Assembly (NCBI GenBank): GCA_963978545.1
Contig: OZ021731.1
Coordinates: forward strand, 28,058,593-28,122,592
From: Linyphia triangularis
Lineage: Eukaryota; Arthropoda; Arachnida; Araneae; Linyphiidae
Reading direction: 5' to 3'
DNA: 64,000 nt
Below the pieces are notes generated by a model. That model was not told the DNA's origin. It did no database searches and saw only the letters and a list, made by a program, of their open reading frames with translations. The translations under genes were made by a program, and so were the position numbers. Of the stretch, positions 23,546 through 35,490 are shown in pieces. The stretch's first letter is position 1. Every line of letters begins with the position of its first letter.

Positions 23546-24987
23546 CACTCATGTCCATAAATTAAGGATAATTCAATTTTTCCCTAATAACTTCACAGTG
23601 GAGTAGCATAGACACTTGAAATTTACTTCAAAGACACATCTTTATACAACAAAACGATAATTAAAACAAATCAGTCGCAGAATGAAATGCAAAGTGTACA
23701 GCGGTGATCTTTCCTGTCATCAATATTTACTTGGCACAGTATTCTCATACTTAACATGAGTTACTTGATGAATTCTAGCGCCTAAATTGCTCGTCCCTCC
23801 TTTTGAAATGTTTGCAAGTGAGGGAAAGTTCCCAATGCATTCAGTCTTTACACAATGAATATCGTAGAAGCGTCCCACACATGTTTGATGAAATTCGGAG
23901 TAGAGGAGTGATCTGGCTTACTTATAGGGGCGATATTCATATTTTTAATCCTTTATCCAAAGCAAAAGTGGAATAAAATAAACCATAACTATCAATAAAC
24001 GCAATTTTGAAACTGATATTTCACAATAAAAGACGTGTCTAAATCAAGTTAACGTAATTACAGTAAAAAAGTGGAATTTAATTATTTTTTACGCTCTTGG
24101 GGAGCCTATTAAATAAATTCAACAAAATGAATATAAAGACCAAAACTCTTTTCCCACCAAATCATTATCTTGAACTGGCATTTACCATGAAATATCAAGT
24201 TCCCACCTTTCTACAGATCCTCTGATGTCCAATATTACTCATGAGATTGACAAAATTATTTTCAGTAAATAGTATCTGATGTTAAAAAGATTTGGTCTTT
24301 GGGGGCAGTATGTTGACTTGGTTACATAAGCACCCCAAGAAACCAAAAGATAATTAAGTTCCACTTTTTCCCTGTAATTATGTTAACTTGATCTCGACAA
24401 GTCTTTAATGGTGATATATCGGTTTCTAAATCGTATTTATTGATACTTATGGCAAATTTTATTCCACTTTTGCCTTGGATAAGCGATTAAAAAATATGAA
24501 TATCGCCCCTATAAGTAAGCCAGGTCACTCCTCTAATCCAAATTTCTTCAAGCATGTGTGGGACGCTTCTACGATATGAATTGTGTTAAGACTTGATGTA
24601 TTAGGAACTTTCCATCACTTACAAACAGTTCAAAAGGTAGGGCGAGCAATTTAGCCACTACAATTCATCTCAAGTAACTCATGTTAAGTATGAGAATACA
24701 GTGCTAAGTAAACACTGATGACAGGGGAGATCATATCTCACAGTAGTCCACTCCATGAGTTGAGTGATTTTTAATGTAAATGCGTACAACTGCACACTAA
24801 TGGTACTCCATACTTTTGCATATGCCCCCGCTGTACACTTTGCATTTCAATTTGCGACTGAGTTATTTTTAATTATCATTATGTTGCATAAAGATGTCCC
24901 TTTGAAGTGAATTTCAAGTGTCTATGCTGCTCCACTGAGAAGTTATTAGGGAAAAACTGAATTATCCTTAATTTATGGACATGAGTG
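23546..24987. mobile_element. 1.44-kb TA-flanked foldback element
   Basis: Left end CACTCATGTCCATAAATTAA, right end its inverse, with TA on both sides (23544-23545; 24988-24989). The arms, about 500-640 bp each, pair through CCCTAATAACTTC, AACATGAGTTACTTG, AAGCGTCCCACAC, GGGGCGATATTCATA and AGTTAACGTAATTACAG. The right arm has about 88 bp (about 24741-24828) absent from the left. TA target fits Tc1/mariner. No transposase frame. Confidence 0.88.
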
Positions 24988-24989
24988 TA

Positions 24990-25748
24990 ATTATTAGGTT
25001 TACAGAAAGACTATGTCCATCTGTTAGTCTGTCCCAGAATAACATTTTTGGTCTTAATTACTACTTTTATAGCCAAATTTGTCGCCAGGATCGCCAAAAA
25101 ACACCAAATTAGCCAGTTTCATTCAATAGCTATTTCTATCCTACGCTATATTCTAGAATGAAAAAGTTCAAAGTCTTTCTAAAAGTCAATTTATCTATTC
25201 AACTGCGCCATTTTATTCATAATGCCCGAGTTCATTATATGATCTCTACTCAAAAGTCACAAACCAGTTTCCCTCCATCATTTAGAACATTGTTAAGAGA
25301 ATCAAAATAGAACGACAACAACAACGGATCATGCCAGCAGCGTTCCAAAATCATTTTTCCGCAGCGGTTCAAACTACCTTTTTCTATTTATCCAACTGAT
25401 CTATCCATCTTAACTTCCGGCTGAACCTATTCCAAAAAACCTGCTCTATTTTACCTGATGCGATCACATTGCCCATGTTCCATTGTAACATCACCCACAA
25501 CAAAAGCGCTACGGTCACAGCGTGCTGTTTCGCTGTTGCCACTTGAGCGTTGGTAATAATCATCATCTTTTATCTGATCTGGAGAGCGCACTATGCGTAG
25601 GAGGGATAATAAATATCGCCTACGAGGAACAAGGCTTATAAAAAAAAAAATTAATAGTTTCAAAACTTCTTTATAATAAATCAGCTTTTTGTAGCTTTTT
25701 AGTGTGACAAGCTTATGCTGTGCTATACCACGAAATATATAGTTTTTA
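24990..25748. other. Non-coding DNA, nothing recognised
   Basis: Overlapping minus-strand frames 25384-25663 have no known domain. Confidence 0.4.
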
Positions 25749-25752
25749 ATAT

Positions 25753-26471
25753 TGTTACGAATTTTTGTATATTGGTAAATATTTCGTAGTGTTAATTTTG
25801 TAAATAGGAAAATTTATGTACATTTTGCGTAAGGCAGTGCAATAGTTCGTCTAAGTTTGTTTCCCTGCAGTGAGCCTCTTGATGCTTGATAACGAGTTTT
25901 ACAGAGGTAACGCTAGGAAGCGAGTTTTACATGGAGCAGGGCATTTAACATTATGGTAATGGCAATCTCGCCAAATTGACGATGGTTTTGGAGACTAATT
26001 TTTGTCGCCTAATTTGGCGACATTTTCGGTACATGTATAGGTACATGTATCCCATGTACATGTATAGGACTTTTCGACTACGATCTGGAAAGTTCTCCAA
26101 ATTTCTCTCTCTGGAAGTTTCATGAAGATTCACCACTCCTATATAAGGACGGCCGTGAGTAGGGTTAGTCAGTTGACTGATTTTGAGTCACTGAGTTAGT
26201 TGTTAGCTGAGTCCATTAGTTGACTGGAATTACTGAGTAGTTCTAAAGCGAACTGTATTGCATTGTCTTTTGCGGCGATTGAGCAGTTGTGTTGTCAAGT
26301 TTTTAACTGCTGTTTTGTGCTCTATTGAGGTGAAAAGAGCTGTATTCTGTCTACTAGAACGAGAAGTTCTGGAGCTGATGTAAGAGAACTGTGAAGAGTT
26401 ATATTGGAATAAATTTCTGCAAGTTTTGATCTGCTTTGGCTTCAAATCTTTCGAACCCGTCCCACGCAACA
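25753..26471 (+). mobile_element. Solo LTR (family B), copy 2
   Basis: TGTTACG...CGCAACA with ATAT at 25749-25752 and 26472-26475. TATATAA at 26140-26146 and AATAAA at 26408-26413. The U3 motif run is short here. A GGTACATGTATAGGTACATG stretch near 26029 is a local duplication. Confidence 0.92.
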
Positions 26472-26504
26472 ATATATTTAACTAAACTTAAAAGATACAA
26501 AATC

Positions 26505-26890
26505 TCAGTTTTTAAATCCTTTTATGTTAACTTCGATTTTACTTATTTGTGTGTGGCATACAAAACCTGCGGATGACTAATTAACAGACTTGCCGTCATC
26601 CAGTCGAACTGAAATTCCACAAATGGATTCGATATCGATGACAATGCATTCAATCAAATTTTGGGAGCTGTCACTGTCACAAAAAAGTCGCTTTTACATA
26701 AGCGTCTCTTGGCAATTCTGATCTAATAAACACACTTACCACCATCCAATCGAACTGAAACTGTGAAACTTGGCAGATACACTGACTATCGATGAACAAT
26801 ACTTTCTGTCAAGTTTTGGGGGTTGTCACTCAAAGACCGCTTTTACACACGCTTCTATTGCCTTATGTCGGACTTGCCAGCTTTTATTCA
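26505..26890 (+). mobile_element. Family K element copy
   Basis: AAATCCTTTTATGTTAACTT end, then two tandem blocks of CTTGCCGTCATCCAGTCGAACTG / CACCATCCAATCGAACTG, each followed by a GATGACAATGCATTC-like line and TGTCACT. Right end decayed. Confidence 0.65.
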
Positions 26891-26953
26891 AGTTCTATTT
26901 ATCCAGATACCAAGTTTAATTATAACATGTTCAATTTAGTTATATTTAATGAC

Positions 26954-27425
26954 CAGTAGCGGCCCGTGATCGAAAATGTTAGTACTAACTAATAAAATAA
27001 CTCTCTAGCCTCCTTCAGATAATACCATTATCTTGCAAAAATTCCATCTACAGATTATTTTAAAGCAGAAACTCTCAAGGGCAGCCGAAGTCGGAAAATC
27101 GCTGATCTGGCTGCCACGCTATACAATACGTGGAGGCGAGGCTTTATTGGACTCCATTGGTTATCATGGCAACGTCGCAGCCGAAACGCGTTTCAGGAAC
27201 ACATGGCTGACGTACGGAGGAAGATCATCTTGATTGAATACGTTTTTTCCTCCTCGTGAATTAAGTATTGAGGCAAGAAGTTTGCTGTTTATAGGATTTT
27301 CTTACACTTACCGTAGAAATTGGAGCTTCATTTGAAAAAAAATTGTAAGATGTAAATTTTTGTTTTGAACTAATAAATTTAGAGGCAGCCTGGCTGCACT
27401 GGCTGTAGTCCACGAGCCGCCACAG
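26954..27425. mobile_element. hAT-type MITE
   Basis: Left end CAGTAGCGGCCCGTGA, right end the inverse of CTGTGGCGGCTCGTGGA, close to the hAT end CAGTGGCGGCTCGTG. Flanks are TTAATGAC (26946-26953) and TTAATAAC (27426-27433), an 8-bp duplication with one change. Interior is less AT-rich (27060-27240) and holds a 66-residue frame that I do not regard as a gene. Confidence 0.8.
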
Positions 27426-27482
27426 TTAATAACTGAAACCGTTTCCTGTTAAGGTCGACGAGGAAAAATATTCAGAGGGCTA

Positions 27483-27745
27483 TTTAACCCATTTGCCGTC
27501 ATTCAAGCTAGCTGGAACTTGGCAAATAGATTCGTTGTGGATGATAATATAGTCAATCAAGTCTTAAGGTCACAAAAAAATGGTAAATAGCTCGGAATGG
27601 ATTTTTTTTTTTTTTTTTTTTCCCCGTAGTGGTCAAACACTATAAAAACTCGTTCTAAGCTCAAAAAGTTCAATTTCACATCAAAATTGCAATGCATATA
27701 AAGGACTTACATTAAAAACTTAGTTTTTATGGATTATATTTTAAA
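27483..27745 (+). mobile_element. Family K element copy
   Basis: CATTTGCCGTCATTCAAGC, GGAACTTGGCAAATAGATTC, then GTGGTCAAACACTATAAAA and the right end GCAATGCATATAAAGGAC. This copy preserves the site at which the MITE 15981-16616 sits in its paralogue. Confidence 0.65.
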
Positions 27746-28094
27746 ATGCTTATGTGTGTGAACAAAACTAAATGGAACGTTATTTAATACAGTATGAGCT
27801 TGTAGAAATCATCAAATAGCATTCATACTACTTTGCATATACTTATTATCGAGACTATGGACAAATAATGTCCAAACAATTTAAAATTCGGAGACGGTGC
27901 AAAATTATACATTTTTAAAATGCCACTCCTTGGTTTTCGAAATTATATGAAGAGTATTCTTTGATTATAGAATGAGAAAATAACAACGGAAAAGCCATAT
28001 GGTGTTAGTTATTCGTATGCAGGTAATGTTATAACTGAAGGTAGCAAAAACACGTCATGAAGTGAGATTTGCTATCCCCCAAATTTTGGTTAAG

Positions 28095-28509
28095 TCGATG
28101 TTGGACAAATCTGCAAAGGCCTAATTAAGCCCCTTGCCATCATCCAATCGGGCTGAAACTTCGCAGATAGATTCGATGTCGATGACAATGCATTCTATCA
28201 AATTTTGACGGCTGTCACTGTCACTAAAAGGTTACTTTTACGGAACAACTTGCCGTCATCCAATCCATCCGCTAAAATAGCATTTAACCGATCATTGTTG
28301 AAACTCTTTCCTGTTGCCAACATTGCTTTAATAAATAAATAATAAAATTGTTTTATTCAGAATAAATAAAAGATATTTGGATATGAGTGCATAAATTCAC
28401 ATTCTTTTTAATGAATAAATTTTGAAAAGTAGTTTACCGCATATTTTGCTGATAGAGATGTTTTTAATATTTAAAATTAGATCTGGCAACAGAAACAACG
28501 CTTTGTTAA
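28095..28509 (+). mobile_element. Family K element, left part, split by a MITE
   Basis: CTTGCCATCATCCAATCGG, ATTCGATGTCGATGACAATG, TTTTGACGGCTGTCACTGTC, then AAAGATATTTGGAT and AGTAGTTTACCGCATATT. The element resumes at 29173 after the family A insertion. Confidence 0.75.
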
Positions 28510-29172
28510 TAGTCCGAGAGACAACTACAATTTTTGGACCTTATCGAACATCATTCTGAATTTTTTTATACAAATTGGAGAAAAGTGAGTAGATTACGAA
28601 TCCACTGGTCTGCCGTGGCAAAAATGGCCGAAACTGATCAAAAATCGACTTGGAATGAATTGAACTAAAATCCGATTGCCAAATATGTCATTATTTGTCA
28701 AAAAGAGAACAAACTTTTTCGTCTGGCAACCCACTGCATTTTGATTTTCGATGAGAAAAAGCGCAAACGATTTGTGATCTCTGGCTCGGAAAACTTGTAT
28801 CTTTTAAATGTAAGCCAAATTGGCGAAATCAGTTACGTCATCAGTGATGTAATGTTTATTGCCAATTTAGCTCATTTGTGAAAGATGCAAGTAAGTTATA
28901 ACCACACATCCGAATCGTCTATAACCTTCTTAATTGAAAATTAAAGAGTAAGGGTTACCAAATAAAAAAAAATACTCATTATTTGGCAAGTTATGGCGCA
29001 TTTGGCAATTGGATTTAGTTCAACTTATTAAAAGTCGATTTTTGACTAGTTTCGGCCATTTTTGCCACGGCAGACCAGTTCATTCGTAATCTACTCACTC
29101 TTTTCCAATTTCTATAAAAAATTCAGAATGATGTTCGATGGGATCCAAAAATTGCTGTCGCCTCTCAGTCTA
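28510..29172. mobile_element. Family A MITE inserted in family K
   Basis: TAGTCCGAGAGACAACTACA at left, inverse AGTCTA at right, flanked by TAA (28507-28509; 29173-29175). The uninterrupted paralogue at about 38771-38800 reads GTGTTAACGAATATAAAAAC, which confirms the insertion point and the 3-bp duplication. Confidence 0.9.
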
Positions 29173-29230
29173 TAATAAATATAAAAATTGACAATGCTTA
29201 TTAAGGATTTATATTTAAAAAAATTTGAAT
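29173..29230 (+). mobile_element. Family K element, right end
   Basis: TAAATATAAAAATTGACAATGC then TTAAGGATTTATATT, parallel to 38781-38835. Confidence 0.7.
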
Positions 29231-29384
29231 GGGTTTTGTTATCATTTCTTGATTTTAAGGGTTTCCCAATGGATATGAGTTTCTTCTCAATATAGATGCT
29301 AATAGCTTCTAGCATTCTAAGTTTTATAATTCTAGGCGCCAATAGAAATATTTTGGAGGTCTTGCTAAAGTGGCTAACACCTAC
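29231..29384. other. Non-coding DNA
   Basis: Nothing recognised; the minus-strand frame at 29112-29342 overlaps the MITE arm. Confidence 0.4.
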
Positions 29385-29520
29385 TCGTAAAATTCAAATT
29401 GTGTGCATAATTTATCAAGTTGAATTGTAATAGTCATGTCACTAAAAGGTCACTTCTACACACGTTGCAATTAACCCACCCATTTTAAAATGTCGATGGG
29501 TGCAGACAACCACAATTTGT
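29385..29520 (+). repeat. Composite repeat segment, second copy
   Basis: See 20395-20528; here it continues into CCATTTTAAAATG and GGGTGCAGACAAC before diverging. Confidence 0.55.
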
Positions 29521-29697
29521 CCTCCGCCTTTACTTTATAAATAAAATATTTCAATTTTAAAATTGTGTATCATCATTTCCAACCTTCCAATGTATTTTTT
29601 TATCCAGCATTGGGGCGGGATTGGCTAATCTGTGACAACGGCCGGTTTACAACTTCCCACATCGGGATTGGCCAAAATTGAGCGATATTGGCCAACG

Positions 29698-30069
29698 TTG
29701 TTCCGCTACTGGGCTCCTTCCTCGTTGGAAATTAAAGAGCGGTGACCAAATTGGCGACGTAATACTTATCGCCGATTTGGCTATTTTTTAAAAGATGCAA
29801 ATAAGCCGTCGCCAGATATCTAAATCGTCTGCAACCTTCTTAATTGGAAACTAAAGAGCGATGGGTTACCATAGAAAAAAAAAAGAATGTTCATTATTTA
29901 TCAAGTTATGACATGTTTGGCTATGAGATTTAATCCAAATCAGTTTTTGAACTGTTTCAGCCAGTTTTTCCGCGGCAGACCATTATATTCATAATCTATT
30001 AACATTTCTCAACGTTCTATACAAAAAAATTCGGAATAATACCCGATAAGGCATCCGAATCGCCTCTAA
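29698..30069. mobile_element. Family A fragment (centre and right half)
   Basis: From CTCCTTCCTCGTTGG through GGCGACGTAATACTTATCGCC to CATCCGAATCGCCTCTAAC. The left arm is missing. Confidence 0.7.
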
Positions 30070-30779
30070 CGCTTCCACTTCAACGTCACAAACGTCCATT
30101 TAGACGCGTTTAACTTCAATTGAAGTTGACGGCTCCTTATTTATAGGCATGCTTCTACGTCATTGGAAGGATCTTATTACAGTAATGGGCAGCTGATGCG
30201 CTTCTGTTGCGGAATGGACGCTCCAGCTGTTGAGATTTCGGAATGTTATTTCTCTTTGAAGGAAATGGAATTCGAATGGAGGTTTCGAAAAAATGCGAAA
30301 TCGCTTCTGTGCGTTACCTTTTGGTTGGACGAAGGTTGCATTCGCCGAGATTGGGTTTCAACGTTGTTTATGAAAGTTCGCGTCTTTTTCGCGCGTATTT
30401 ACGCTTGGTGCTTTATGCAGAACTCTGGGTAAAGGTGCCTATTATGCGGATGCTTCTTTTTTTTCTTTAATGCAATGGAACTGAAGTGACAAAAAAAAAA
30501 TGCTGAAGCGAAATTATATTGGAAGGATAAACTGTTTATGGAAAATATATGGTGCTTATATAAAAAAAATATTTAGAAATCAAGCGCGTCAAGTTTTTTT
30601 TTCTTTTTTTTTTTTTTCCCGAAGTTAGGTGCAATCAGCTGCTTTGAGGTTTTAATAAATTATTATTATTATTTATAATTTTGTTGTTTTATTTAGAATT
30701 TAGAATATCGTTTAGAGAATTAACCATTTTATGTATGATAATCATCGTTGTCTATATTTTGAACAGAAAAACAATTAAT

Positions 30780-30815
<36 letters not shown>

Positions 30816-30954
30816 ACAAATTTAAACACCAGTCAAACTTTTAATTAAAAAAAGATATAAAATTTTTTTACCTTACGATACCTATTTATTCTTGCAAAAT
30901 AGACAATTATAAAATACAAGTAAATTAGAAATGCAAAAAATTAATCCATTAAAA
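30070..30954. other. Unique DNA with an 89-residue frame and a 29-bp A run
   Basis: 30070-30440 is less AT-rich than its surroundings and holds plus-strand frames 30163-30432 and 30243-30470. Neither has a recognisable domain, signal peptide or membrane segment. Its start borders a transposon end, so an unknown repeat is as likely as an exon. The A run is 30784-30812. Confidence 0.3.
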
Positions 30955-31440
30955 TGAAGTTTTTAATATAAATCTTTTATGCGCATTATACTGACTTTTA
31001 TGTGCAATTGCGCTACTTATTTACTTATTTAATAATTTCTTATTTACTTATTAGTTCATATGACTTATTTAAAGGATTTTAAGCAATGTTTAAATCATAG
31101 TGTTTAAATCCTACGAAAATAAACATCATTTTTGTATCATGGAAAACTCTTTTTCCCTCGTAAATTTGATAGAAAGCATTGTAATCAACAGCGAATCTAT
31201 CTGCTTGGTTTCAACTCTATTGGATGACGCCAAGTGGCTTAATTAGTGCAGCTCAATAGTTGAGCTGGTAAAAACGGTATTTTAATTACAGCCCCAAAAT
31301 CTGATAGAATGCATTGTCATTGACAACGATTCTAAATGCCAAGTTTTGGATCGATTAGATGACGGCAAATGGGTAAATTACCCCTCCAAAAATTTGCTTG
31401 CCACAAACACACACAAAATCGACGGGTTTCATAAAAAGAT
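30955..31440 (-). mobile_element. Family K element copy
   Basis: On the minus strand: CGATTTTGTGTGTGTTTG-like left end (about 31410-31425), CTAATCGATCCAAAACTTGG, the GACAATGCATTC line, and the right end GTTTTTAATATAAATCTTTT at 30960. Confidence 0.6.
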
Positions 31441-31788
31441 AAAAGGTTATAAATAGAAACTATTTGAAAATTTTATTAGATCGCAGAAAAATTAGACCAA
31501 AATAATAAGAACCACAAACGACTTTATAGTAATAGCTAACCCTAATTCCAATATCAACAATAAATCGTTGCATTTTTTCCTGTTAAATTCTTTAAATGCT
31601 ACTTTTGTAATATAATTTAATATAATTTAAAATATATTTCCTTAGCGTTTTGAATAAAATTCATATTTGGTATAGAACAAAGTTTAATGGAACCTAAGGC
31701 ATTTTGAATAAAGCACATTTTAAGCTACTGCCAAACAAAGTAGATAAAAAAATTTCAGTAAACATTGTTGAAAAACATTTTAGAATTT
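31441..31788. other. AT-rich non-coding DNA
   Basis: Nothing recognised. Confidence 0.45.
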
Positions 31789-32420
31789 CTTGCGTCGACA
31801 ATCCACCGAACCTCATTCTGATTTTTTTATAAAATGTAGAGAAATGTTAGTTGATCGTGAATCCACTGGTCTGCCTAAGCCGAATGGACGAAATTATTCT
31901 AAAATCGACTTTGAGTTGAATTAAATCCGATTGCCAAATATGTCATAACTTGCTAAATAATGAGCATTATTTTTTTTTATGTTATAACACACTGCTCTTT
32001 AATTTTCAATGAGGAAAAGTGCAGACGATATTTATTATCTGGCGAAAAATACTTCCATTATTTAAAAGTGAGCCAATTTGGCGATAAATATTACGTCACT
32101 GAAGTAGTAATATTTATTGCCAACTTGGCTGACTTTTTAAAGATGAAATATTTTGGCGCCAGTAAACACAAATCGTCTGCAACCTTTTTAATAAGAAATT
32201 AAAAAGTGATGGGTTACCAGACAGAAAGGGATGTTAATTTTTTGGCAAGTTATGACATATTTGGCGATCGGATTTAATTCAACTCATTCAAAGTCGATTT
32301 TTGGATAGTTTCGGCCATATTTGCTTCGGCAAACCAATGGATTCATGGTCTACTAATGTTTCTCTACATTCTATAAAAAAAATTCAGAATAATATTCGAT
32401 GAGATACCCAAACTTTCAGT
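31789..32420. mobile_element. Family A MITE, ends decayed
   Basis: Body intact: AATCCACTGGTCTGCC, GCCAAATATGTCATAACTTG, TAAATATTACGTCACTGAAG, and inverse arm TTCGGCCATATTTGC. End motifs reduced to TGCGTCGACAATCC and CTTTCAGTTGAA. Confidence 0.75.
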
Positions 32421-33317
32421 TGAATATCAATGGGATTAATCGTCCTATCACAACCTCCGGAAACTTCCTTAAATGCTTCAAACCGCTTCGCTCACTGATT
32501 AAGAAAAAGTCAATTTTGTTTTTATTTTACTGTCGAAAAAGAATCATAAATTGAATATTATTAATGGCTAGAATACTCTTACAAAAGTTTAGGAAAACTT
32601 TCTAGCAGGGGAAAAAAAAAATCCCAATGGGAAATTCACACTCGAAAAGACCTCACACCGGTTTCACAAGAACAATTCTTAATTTCTTTTTAAACCATTG
32701 CCATTCTTTCTGAAACAAATAAGAGGACAAGACAATGGAGGCATTTCCATTCTCAGTAATTACCCCCCCCCCCCTCCCCCATCCTGATTCTTATTTTATT
32801 TCATCGCCATTAAATCTTCCATCTCTTAGACTTTGGCCTTTTATTAGTTACAGTCCGTAAAGTTGTTACACGAATCGAAATTTTTTTTATTATTATTATT
32901 ACTCTGGAGATTTGTTAGGGACGGTTACGGTTGAAGATTCCAGAAAACGATTTTTTTTTTTTTATTATTATTTGATTTCTTTTTATGATCGAGTATTTCC
33001 TGATTCCGCTTGAAGAATCGTTTGGCAAGAGGTTGGTTAGGTTACAGTTAAAAATAAATGCTGAAGACGCTCTTGTTTGGACACTCGTTAGAGTTATTTA
33101 TGTAAAGTCTATTTCTATTCCAAAATTAATCAAAATGTTGTTCTTTATCTTAAACATAGAAGAAAACCTGTCCCATTTGAGTGAACAAAAATAATTTAGA
33201 AATTGGTTAAAACAGAAAAATGAAAGTTATATGAATTTCATTTCTTTAATATAGAAGTTTCTCTGTAAACTTTCTTTTGCTAAGAATAAGACGGCACATA
33301 ATTTTAAGAACAATCAT
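32421..33317. other. Non-coding DNA with homopolymer runs
   Basis: C run near 32763-32774, T runs near 32881 and 32950. The frame 32985-33194 has no known domain. Confidence 0.45.
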
Positions 33318-33745
33318 TGAAACAAAGTTTTTAATATAAATCCTTTATATACATTGAAAATTTTTATATTCAGTAACATAGCGAAATTTCTGTTGTCAGA
33401 GTGTGCTTGTTTTTATTATTTAAAATTAGATGAAAACACCATCTCTATCAGAAAATATGCGGTAAACTACTTTTCAAAGGAAAGAATTTCTTCAATGATC
33501 GGTTAAATGCTATTTCAGCGCGATTGGATGATGGCAAGTTGGTTTATTAGTATTCTGCAAAAGCGATCTTTTAGTGATAGTGACAGCCCCCAAAATTTGA
33601 TGGAATGCATTCTCATCGACATCGAATCTATCTGCCAAGTTTCAGACCGATTGAATGATGGCAAGGGAGTTAATTAGGCCTCCGCAGATTTGCCCGCCAT
33701 CGATAAACATACACAAAATCGAAGTTAATATAAAGGATTTAAAAA
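33318..33745 (-). mobile_element. Family K element, nearly complete
   Basis: On the minus strand the left end is AAATCCTTTATATTAACTTC (about 33720-33742) and the right end AATATAAATCCTTTATATAC read inversely (33329-33355). The interior carries GGTTTATTAGTATTCTGC, TAGTGATAGTGACAGCC and GATTGAATGATGGCAAGG in inverse. It holds the intact TTTATCGATGGCGGGC site that is occupied by a hAT MITE at 37821. Confidence 0.75.
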
Positions 33746-33765
33746 AGAAAGGAAAGAATGAAAAA

Positions 33766-34112
33766 CTAAGGGTGTGGAACATCGCACAACTTTCAATTAC
33801 ATTCTAATACTAGTCATTGCATTTAAATTTGACATGAATGAATGCAATTTTTTTTTTTTTTTTTTTACATTGGCCCTCCTATCCCCATCACGAAAAAAAA
33901 GCACCAAAAAAATCTGTATTTGGCTGTATACTTTCCATAATTTTTATATTATCTTTCCTTGTTAGTGAAACAGAGGAGACACAGTCGTTCATGGGCAATG
34001 CTCAAGTGAAGAACTGTGTTAGAAATGCTTGTCTTTTCACCTTTTTACGCCTTTATCTCATTTCTACAGGCCTTTCAGAGGTGGGGATGTTTAGAATATC
34101 TTAATACACCTT
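33766..34112 (+). repeat. Family P repeat, copy 1
   Basis: Starts GGGTGTGGAACATCGCACAA, then TTTCAATTAC and TAGTCATTGCA, a T run, and a 3' part with TTTTTACGCCTTTATCTCAT. Homologous to 45279-45720. Type unknown. Confidence 0.55.
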
Positions 34113-35150
34113 ACTACAATGATTAGCCGGAAAACGTTATTATTGGTGACTAATAGGCTACAACAACAACAAGTACCATTGTAACTTTTGGCACTATTGA
34201 AGGCATATATTGTCAACAAGATTTTACTCGACAACTTTTCAATTCAGCAGTTTTCCACATGGTTCACATGTCCGTTCTTTGGCGAATCATTAGAGACTTG
34301 AGTCGTGGTTGATATTTTGGACTGTTTTCTCCAAAATCCTTTCGCCCAAATAAAGCCAGATATTCAAAAGTTATTCACAAATTTATTGGTACTTGCATTA
34401 CCTTTTAGAAGAAGGTTCTATGACATTCCAAGAATCTGCCGTTCTTCCATGGACGCCCCGAGGAGGGTGCAAAGAGGTGCACTTACACCCCCCCCCCCCC
34501 TTGTCCTTGATAATTAGAAAAAAATTAGTACAATGAGTATTTTGTTCCTATTAATTTAGTCTTTTGGTTCTTTCCTATGTCGTTTTTTATAGCTACATGT
34601 GTGATGATTTTCTGGCGCTTGTTGCCTATGATTATTAGAGTCTGATGAGTAGAAGTATTTATTCCTTTTATTGTATAATCATTTCCTGTGTAGTTCTCAA
34701 AATTCTAGGAACATGTTTTGTTTTTTAAGTTATCAGATATACTATCTTATAATCACATTTTAGAATTCAACGGAACAAATTCCAACACTGCCTTCGTGTT
34801 TCATTTTTGAATTTTTTTTTCATTGTATCCGAAATTTGGAATAAAAAAATGTTACTCGTCTGTATTTTTGCATCTTCCGAGTTCCTCTATTCTAAACACT
34901 GTCTCTTAAATGCCGCGAGATCTAGTTGGATGATAAAAAAAATCGTTAAAATATATATATTTTAATATTTTTACTGTTTTTTTCTTTCTTCTTTAACAGG
35001 GTTGTGCTTTTAAAAATATATAACATGAATTTTAACTATTCTCAAAGAGTATAATTTATGATGCATAATTATTAATTAATATTTCTAAAAAAATTAATGA
35101 TTTTGATAAAAATCTATTCTTGCATCCCCTTGCAAATATTCCTGGGGGCG
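34113..35150. other. Non-coding DNA
   Basis: C run near 34490-34500; no recognised repeat or gene. Confidence 0.4.
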
Positions 35151-35490
35151 CCCATGAGTTCCTCTTGAACAGTTACCAAACGGTAAACCCAATTATCGTT
35201 TGGCGATGGTGCCCTAGCAACCAATTTTAGCAGCATGTCACTTTCAACTATTTTTCAAGGTCCTCCTTGCCGCCAGTAACGCGCGGGACACGCACATGCA
35301 TAACAAAACAGCCCTCTGTGCGAAAAAAAGAAACGAAAGTCCGACCAGAACAATAATTGCGAGATCTTATCACGACCTGTTGAGTCAATTGTCCCCCTCA
35401 CCGGACGTACGCAAGTTTCTCCAGGGTTGCCCATTGTGCCGACACAAATTAAAAAAAGAGACTCTGTATGCTCGGCCACCACTTGCCTAT
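35151..35490. other. CpG-richer unique patch
   Basis: Contains GTTACCAAACGGTAAAC (an inverted repeat), CGCGCGGGACACGCAC, CCGGACGTACGC and other CpG words, in contrast to the AT-rich flanks. Overlapping frames on both strands (35296-35616 plus, 35255-35482 minus) have no recognised domain. Could be a promoter or exon remnant. Confidence 0.3.

Noticed and set aside
30163..30470. 89-residue frame in less AT-rich DNA as a gene
   Set aside because: No domain, no context, and an overlapping frame of similar length. Kept only as a low-confidence patch.
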